Shown here: piece after piece, positions 56,351-64,000 of the stretch
Numbering within the stretch: position 1 is the stretch's first letter
How the letters are laid out: each line of letters starts with the position of its first letter
Assembly (NCBI RefSeq): GCF_050436995.1
Contig: NC_134757.1
Span: 4,848,501 to 4,912,500 of the forward strand
From: Anticarsia gemmatalis
Lineage: Eukaryota; Arthropoda; Insecta; Lepidoptera; Erebidae
Direction: 5' to 3'
Length of the DNA stretch: 64,000 bases
Made by a program: the position numbers and the translations under genes
The notes under the pieces: model-generated
What the model was told of the DNA's origin: nothing
What the model saw: the letters and a program-made list of their open reading frames with translations, nothing else
Database searches by the model: none

Positions 56351-56391
56351 TCTTGTTTCTTTAAAAGTACTGTACTTTTAAAGAAACAAGA
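56351..56391. repeat. Perfect 41-bp palindrome
   Basis: TCTTGTTTCTTTAAAAGTAC, one T, then its exact reverse complement. It sits about 100 bp beyond the right end of the 55.6-kb element. Perfect palindromes of this length are unstable and usually recent. Confidence 0.9.
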
Positions 56392-58080
56392 GAGGTGTAT
56401 GTACCTGCAAGTGGTGCAAGACACCCACGCACAGGCCACTGAACTCACGGTCTTTGTACGTAGAATTCTCCCATTCTTTAAAACATATACCTAAAACTAC
56501 TACACGAAAACTATTTTCATATCATTTTCTCGTGCTATATCATTACGAAAGTTGCCGCTCACTCTTGAATTACTGCAATTGCTGTTTGAACTGCTTAAGT
56601 ATTCATAACAAGAATGAAAATATTTCGACGATAAAATAATGTTTATAGAATTTTACTTTACCTGCGTGTTTATAAGAAATTCAAATAGTATAACAAGCGA
56701 AGGGATTACATCACTGCCTCGTATTATTCATACATGACTTATGGCACACAAACCTTTACAGCTTTATTTGAAACGAGTTGTCCCTTTATTAGAAATAATT
56801 TACGTTGGTACGATGTATCCCTTACATTCGTTGTGTAAGTTATTAACAAGTTAATTATTATGCTTGAATGTACATAATTAGATTTAATATAGTGGTTTGA
56901 TGTGTATGTACGACGAACGCAAGAAGGCAACAGCCTGCTTCCAATCCGGAAGTTATAAATTTGCTTAAACTTGTTTGAGTTGCGAATTCCCACGATGTTT
57001 GTCCGGACGTGCGGGTCCATTTAGTCCCTAAACCAACTACTAACTTCTGTGCAAGCACCAATAACTAACAAAGATTTTAAGACAAAATTATCTTTACACT
57101 GACTGATACCTAGCGACTCGAAATTTAAATGGAAAGTCATCAATATCCGGGACTCAGTTTAAAATGAATTGAAACGGTTGCTCACCCTCACTTACGGTAA
57201 ATAGATTACGTACACACGAAAAGGTACACCCGCCCTAACGCAGACGTGAACCTACTATACAATACAACGATGTTAGCGCTACGTAATATGACGCAAGTTT
57301 GTTTGTCTCCACAGCAGATGCACAGGAAATTGATTCATAGAGGTTGTTGGTACACCTACCTCCGCGCAACCTATTTTATGTTGAGCTGAAAAATCATATT
57401 GAAAAAAGAATTATTCTCTTCTACTTAAGCTTTTCACATTTTAATATCGGCATTCCATTTTAACAACAACGTAATTAAACACGTTTTTTAAATCACAAAG
57501 TATACAAAACCGTTAAAAAGCGTAAAATCCGCTTGAACAAGTATAAAGCGAGGATGTAATATTAACTTTCAGCGGAATGTAGTTCAGAATCTACATTGAT
57601 ACCTGGGATTACGTTTTACCCTCTTTCATGGCGGCGTAATAAAATTCAGCTTAAAAATACCCATTACTTACCTGCCTACAAACCGCCGGTGATCGTAGCT
57701 TTAGAATAAATGTATTTTCTTTTTGAATATGAAAATATTCCAAAGTTGGTCGCGATCGTTTCGCTGTGTTCAGATAAATCTTAAGAAATTGTTACAATGC
57801 GACAACGTTAGCAATATTAAAAGAGATGAAAATGTCGGCGTTGAAGAGATCGTAAGTAATCTCATTAAACATTAGCGCGTACAGTTGACGCGGAGAGGGC
57901 GACTCCGGCGGCCGGGCGGAGCGCGAAGGTGGCGACTCATTTTAAATGTATCAAGAGTTCACTCCAACTATGTAGTTGCAGCTCCGGCTCCGGACAGAGC
58001 GTCTGAAAACAATCCCAACTGCGTTAATCACTTATTTACGTCCGGGGTCCACTGCCGCCAGAGTATTTCTAACGAACGCC

Positions 58081-58119
58081 GGGAATTCTGGGGAATCCTA
58101 ATGAACCGTGGGAATTTCG
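58081..58119 (+). promoter_or_regulatory. Three Rel/NF-kB-like half motifs
   Basis: GGGAATTCTG, GGGGAATCCT and GGGAATTTCG lie within 39 bp in a GC-rich island. Each matches the GGGRAW half of the Dorsal/Relish consensus, but none has a complete YYCC second half. The density is notable and the function speculative. Confidence 0.2.
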
Positions 58120-60317
58120 ATTGTAATGAAGCGAGTCGGAACTTTACAAGTGGACGCGGAGACTTTTCGCCGGTGGCTCGTTCTTAAATCTAATTCTATA
58201 GTTTCGTTGGACATTGTTGCGGTGCATCGAAAGCAACGCGGGAAGTAATTCCGCTCAGTTCCGCCGGATATATCTCTCCCAGGGCGCAGAGACCTGCAAC
58301 TAATCGGTTTGTCATTTCCGCAATCGACCGCCGCGACGCCGTTTTGAATACTTGATATTTGTCCTTTGTTTACAACACTACACTACACGAAGAATCAATT
58401 TGTTACCAAATCCTCGCTGGGGTTACTTGCTCAGAATACTACAGGTACATTGTAATCGTAACTCGTTTTCTGATATCGGCAAAAACAAGACTATTTTGTC
58501 TCGGTACCTCTTAATTGCACAGTCCATATTTTAACGTTAAACTTTTCTATCGCTATTGAATTGGACTAGAGCTTATACTTTCCTTCTTTGGCTAATAAAA
58601 CTTCAATAGATACGTTAAAAATTCAAGACAAACGCTTTTAAGCACTACAGCAAAAGGAAGGTAAAAATAACTCAAGACACTTAGTTCTCTCACAGAGTAA
58701 GGAGTTGAAACATCAAATAGCGCCCGTTGTTTTAGCTGATGGCAAAATTGGATAGATAAACTAGAAGTCGTTCACAATTTTTTGAATGATTAAGAGCTTA
58801 TACGCAGTCAGTTTTACTGTGAAACCTAATAAGTTAATAATTAACATATAACGACGATAATCTTTAGCATTAAAAGTGTAGATTTACACGTGTATTCCTC
58901 AAAACTTTCCCACACAGAATACGTATAAGATAGGTGGTACGTTCAGGGTGTACTTGGAAGTTGATGTGTCGGCATGCACATTCGGCATCCGTGAGAGCAG
59001 TGCTCTCTAATCTCTGGAAGCCTCAGAAAGCTTGCGGGAATATTCATAAAGCGAGTTCGCATCCGCCGGTTATCGGGCGGAACGACGCGGCGCCTCGCAC
59101 CGCAAACACCTATCGAAAAGATAGACAAAATGACATTACAATTTGTATTTAAGGCTTTTAGCTCGGTTTTTTCACTTCGCATCATAAGTTGCTGGCTTTT
59201 TCATCTGATTCAATGTGTTTGTTTGTTGTACGTCAATTGTTTATATGTCTTATTCAAATTAGGATGGATGGGCAAATCCCAATCAATATAATAAAGCAAA
59301 CACAATGAAAAGTGTCTCGAGACAGATTTTGGAAAAATTAAAACATAAAAAAAATACGCAAAATGCCACACAACAGAATTTTAGTGGCTCTATATGAGAC
59401 ATAAAACGCTTAAAAGTTTCATGTTATACTCGCTTCAGAATTTAATGAACCGATTAACCAGAACTTAGAGTAAAAAACTACGGTTTTATAGCCAAAATTA
59501 AACTCGTAACTAGAGGCAGTACAGCTTGGCGTCGCGTCGCGGTAGTATTGCACAGTCTCAAGTTTCCAATTATATCTCTCCCACTTCAGCCAACTCATAT
59601 AAAAGTTCTAACAACGCGTGCCTTTAACTGGCTCTTAGTTTAGCCACTGCCATCACTTTAATCGTGTGGACTAGGATATAATGCCATAACAACAATTAGA
59701 AAATTACAACTGGGTACTACATGTACCTATATATGTCTTTTCGAAACTTTGTCATTGAGATCTGTTTTAATGATTACAAGAATATAAGTAGACTAGTACT
59801 ACAACTACATTTTTTTGTTTCGTATTTAATACAAAACGAGATTAAGAGCTATATAGCTATACTTATAATAAATTGTAAAACTGCACGTCCTGATTACCTA
59901 TGCAATCGTATCACTGAAAAATCGTTTCAATTTTGTATCTGTGCTCGTGCGGAAAATGTCCGCGCACGTAGCGAACAGTAATATGCCATTACCATCATAA
60001 CAACGTTACTCTCGACTTAATTTTGCCGCTGGCGATCTGCCGGCCGGTTGCTAATTTCTCTTATGTCCGCCGCCCACTGTCAAAACTCGTATCCAACTAC
60101 GCGTATTCAACTTATCCGATACTCGTTTGTTCGATAAGTTAACTCACAAATACGATAGTAACAACCATATCTAAGACAACGCGCAACGTCAAGTGAAATA
60201 TCCTCGCTTAGACAGCTATTATAATCTCCTATAAACATGTAAACGTGTACACAATAGAGACAGAACTAGCGTTTAAACCGACGTCTATAGAGAGACGCTA
60301 AAGCGTTGTCTAGAAAT

Positions 60318-60450
60318 CCTCTCAAATCCCTAAGGAGCGTCAATGCTTCCTCCACAATGGTGCACGTGAGAGATGCCGGCCGACAACCGACGTTCAAAGG
60401 GGGTATTATTAAAGGAGTACGCCGATAAAGGTCAATTAGGAATCGACGTC
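60318..60450. repeat. Diverged tandem duplicate, copy A
   Basis: It shares with 60730-60917, in the same order, the words AAATCCC, TCAATGC, ACAATG, GAGAG.TGC.GGC, AAAGGAGT and CAATTA..AATCGAC. Spacing between matching words is 412-465 bp, so the copies are collinear with indels. Confidence 0.6.
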
Positions 60451-60729
60451 AACGGCTAAGTCAGATTGCAGTGACCGTCAAACGATTTTGAGATGCCTGC
60501 TATCTATTAAAAAGGCATTTATGAGTAGGCATGTACAGAAAAAATCTAATTCAAATAAATAGATAAAGAAATAAAGGTACAAATTTATCCCAAAATAATT
60601 TATATTATAATTATAAAAAAATAAAACAGTATTTTGGTAATGGTTTGAAAATTGCAAACAAGAACGCATCGACTTTAAATTGGAATTTCCTCACGATGAA
60701 GAGTCTCTTTAAATCCCTTTATACATCAA

Positions 60730-60917
60730 AGAATTCAAGCGGTAGACTGCTATTGAAATCCCCAGTGAACATCAATGCCTATTGCCACGTCGCTTATCTA
60801 CAATGTACGGCATGAGAGCTGCAGGCGGAGAGGCAAGGCGGCATGCGGCACGGAGGGGAAGGCATTTCAAAGGAGTGCATTACTGCATCGGGGTGAACAA
60901 TTACGGCAATCGACAGA
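60730..60917. repeat. Diverged tandem duplicate, copy B
   Basis: The partner of copy A, longer by an inserted GC-rich stretch (about 60820-60860). It has no reading frame. It could be a duplicated enhancer or two old copies of one repeat. Confidence 0.6.
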
Positions 60918-63900
60918 AACAATTAACATTGCTTGAATCATAATTCACCATACTTAGGTGCTTGCATAATACCAATAGGTGCACATTTTGTTCAGCCTAT
61001 GAGTCACACAGTCAGTTTACGAATTCTCAATGGGCCAATAAAAATAATTGATCAATGCCACGTGCCTGACTCTGATATGGACATTGATCAGGCATAGGCG
61101 ATCAGTCATCAAGTGGTTATTACAAAGACCCAATCAATGTTTAGCGCTAGGTCTGAGATGCGGGTCTCGTTGGCATTTCCTCTATCGTGTTATTATCACC
61201 ATCCACCTATTCACTCAAAATAAACTTTACTAGTAATCGTAGTTAAGTGACTTTGCCTTGTTTAATCTATGATAACGGCATCATGTCTCGTTTGAGGTGA
61301 GCTGACAATCGTTTTGACAGGCAGTCGGTAGCAGTAACAGGGCGCGCCTGCCACGCTACAGGGAACCTTATCCCACTGACATTTTATTATTTTTATGCTA
61401 ATTCCCCTTTCAAACAGTAAAATAAAAATTATTTGGCATCCCTGTCGGGGTAGAGATATTCCACTGGAATATGCCTACATATGTATAATCTCTTCTTTTA
61501 TTTTAACGTTCTCTGTGACAGGTCATAATGAATAAAAATGTTTATTTGACATCAAATACTGCCACGATCGACATCTTGTAGTGTCTAATAAATTGTATAT
61601 CGGATTATTTTACATAAAATTGATTAAAGTATACTTATACATGTCGTAAAGCAACTTCGTAGACTTAAACGCTCCTAGATCATGAAAAGTTATTGTAAGA
61701 CATGTATTCAAATAATAAAGAAAGAACTCTGCAACTAATATGACAGAAGAGAAAATATACGCGGTAATAAAGCAATACTTAGCCAACAAAGTTAGTAGCT
61801 TTGTCCTGTTTGTAACATCTTTGGCAGTAATAAAGTGTAACGTCTGTAGGGCTGTACACGGACGAATAATTTTAATAGCTCGCTGACAGATTATTTCAGA
61901 AAATTAAATTTTAGCTCGTTGGACACAGACCATAAAATTCCTGCTTACAAATCTGTTTGTTATGACATCGTAACGAGATTATGTCCGTTTCGCTGTGAAG
62001 ACGTCGTCGTCGCCACGTCGTCGTCACGATATCGCATGTTTTATTATTTCACGCTATAAACGCAGTGCGTTCCCGCCTCCGCTAAATTATACAGAAACGT
62101 TTTAATGTGAGTATCGAACGCGCATCATGACAGTTTATTACCAATAAATATAACAATGAAACTTATTTATAGGGAATAAAGATTTCATGAACTCATGCGG
62201 GTGTCAATCCCATCGATATGTGGATGTGATAAATATTATGTAGGTATAACAATAACGTGCTTTCATTATCGGTTTTCAATTGCTGACTTTATAATATCAT
62301 TAATAAATAATATCAGGGTACTTCATTTCCTGCCTGATAGCGAAATATATAGAGTACCTATATCGAATTATGAATTTAAAAGGCGTGACATTATGTAGGT
62401 ATGTATTGTATACTTCGGGATACGTTTTAACAAATATCTGTTGGAAAATTACTGATTTTAGTTAAGAAGTATCTCTCTATCAGAACATGACCAATTAAGA
62501 CCAATCTAAGCTTGATTTAATCGTATTTAATCAGAAAAGCTTATAAAAATAGTGTCTTGCTGTTCTTAAGACAGGTAATCTTAAGACGTGGCATCGTATT
62601 GTAGGCGAGTAGGCGCGAGGCAAGCATTGTCATTTAAAGGAGAGCAGCGAGCACGTGGTCACGTGCCGCGCCCGCCTCCCGCCCGCGCTCACGTGTACCC
62701 GCCAGTTTCCCGATACCCCTACAGCGTAGGCTTCTGTTTACCCGTAACTCCTTCAAACTGACCCACCGATAAACAACGTGCCGCGAAGTCCTTCAAAACC
62801 ACTGCCAACTTATTTGCAAATTCACGTGTTTCAACGAAATAAATTATTGCTGACCTATTTTAGTAAAAAATGTATTTTTCCGGCTTCACCATCTAACTTG
62901 CTTACCAACTGAAGACTGTACAATTCTTGAGTCAACAGTTCACTTAGAATAAGTTTAGTCAATTAAAGCTTAAATTCGAAATGAAAATAATTCTCTGTTC
63001 AATACTCAACCTGAAAATTAATTAATATTCATGTAAGTACTCTAACGTGCGTGAAACATGTCCCCCAGAATATCTTCATGCAGACGTGTGTGGATTTGAT
63101 TATCAGATAATTAGTGTAATGGGGTGTAAAGATACATGGCACGCATGACATGGACGCTCCAGGAGACCGCTGTCGATAAGCGAATTACACAAAGGGACGT
63201 TTTATTGGATAATTTTAATTCGATATGGTGAAACAATCCAACTGTTTTATTATTTTATATTCGTATAAGACTAAATAATAATACGATCCGGTACGATCGG
63301 CCGGTGTATAGCTAGGTGAAAATTCTCTCATGCAGTTCGACCACACTCATTATTTTGGGCTGACATAACAACATTAACTTCGAAATGCGGTTGCGAGTTT
63401 CATCCAAGGCTTGCAATTAACTAGTTGGCTGATATAGTGCGTGCACGAGCGGCGGCCCATGTTAATATGGCAATAATAAATTTGGAGCGGTTTCCATCCG
63501 CCGCCACGCCAGTGTCCTGGGGGCGAGCCCATTAAAAAGACTCGATGAATTATTTTGCACATATCATTTTCACTAGAGTTGAACCCGCTAAGAAAGGAGA
63601 TACCTATAGACAAACGCCGTCAAATTAATAACATAGGTTTTGAATTGAAGCAATTGCAGAAACCTTATTTTTTTCTATTGTCCATTTTTTAAGTAAATTA
63701 TGTTTATTAGTAAATAAGATTGTCACTAACACTATATTTTATGCATAACTAAATGATTTTATTGTAACAAATTCATATTGTATAACACGCTAATGCCTAT
63801 CAATTATGCTTAAATAGTGTCGCAAGAGATATCCGCTTAGTAGCATATTAAACTGGGACTAGATCTCTAATTAAAACCTATGTGGACCTAATGAGGTCTC

Positions 63901-64000
63901 TCTGTTGTACATGACAACGCATAAATCCCGTGTAATGAACGCAGCGAGCGTTAAATAGAGCCGAGTCACTCAAATTGTCCACAATGCGATTATTCCATTA

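Larger units (their letters stand above)
56392..64000. other. Non-coding stretch with GC-rich islands
   Basis: No supported gene. Islands at about 57880-58340, 58960-59110, 60340-60440, 60790-60900, 62640-62720 and 63440-63530 stand out. The frame at 57885-58187 follows base composition and shows no domain. Rel-like motifs and a diverged duplication are listed separately. At 57665-57680 the minus strand carries GCAG|GTAAGT, a good donor without a visible exon. Confidence 0.4.

Noticed and set aside
57660..57690. Minus-strand GCAG|GTAAGT as a further recursive splice site
   Set aside because: The sequence before the AG is not pyrimidine-rich and contains an upstream AG, so at most it is an isolated donor.
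63374..63613. 79-codon minus-strand frame
   Set aside because: No domain, weak start context and mixed composition.

Overview
This window looks like nuclear DNA of an insect, most likely a moth or butterfly. It is AT-rich and almost free of long reading frames. Candidate splice signals have good polypyrimidine tracts, and the interspersed repeats include a 3'-end motif that I recall as common in Lepidoptera (recalled, not searched). There is no sign of bacterial or organellar sequence, and I found no rRNA, convincing tRNA gene or CRISPR array.

Only two long reading-frame systems exist and both belong to mobile elements. The first is an apparently intact, minus-strand non-LTR retrotransposon at about 34405-38695. 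It has ORF1 (417 aa) and ORF2 (948 aa; endonuclease plus reverse transcriptase) overlapping by 14 bases, and a (TTA)n 3' tail. The second is a 1388-bp element at 44121-45508 with about 300-bp terminal inverted repeats and TA flanks. It carries a 300-codon frame of unknown function whose last ~69 codons are written by the right inverted repeat.

Left third (1-33 kb): mainly non-coding. It holds a retroelement 3' fragment (about 2836-3101), a 656-bp inverted-repeat element with ATGT target duplication (10420-11075), and two ~95% identical, oppositely oriented copies of a ~1.16-kb composite element (15971-17133 and 26823-27990). A possible terminal coding exon lies at 30234-30394 (+).

Middle (33-54 kb): after the LINE, 39481-39915 looks like a promoter, 5' leader and first coding exon of a plus-strand host gene. 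A strong-context ATG is followed after 21 bases by a GTGAGT donor. An upstream 25-codon hydrophobic frame ends at a second donor (GTAAGT). About 13.9 kb downstream, 53772-53800 carries a strong acceptor fused directly to GTGAGT. It can be read as a recursive-splicing ratchet point or as the start of a terminal exon (in frame to a stop at 53956, AATAAA at 54113). A second acceptor-donor fusion lies at 33266. These suggest a large-intron gene, but transcript data would be needed.

Right part (54-64 kb): non-coding, with a 668-bp inverted-repeat element flanked by TTAT (55578-56245), a perfect 41-bp palindrome (56351-56391), a cluster of Rel-like motifs, and a diverged tandem duplication near 60.3-60.9 kb. 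Many remaining GC-rich islands between AT-rich stretches look like candidate regulatory DNA. I cannot name the host gene.
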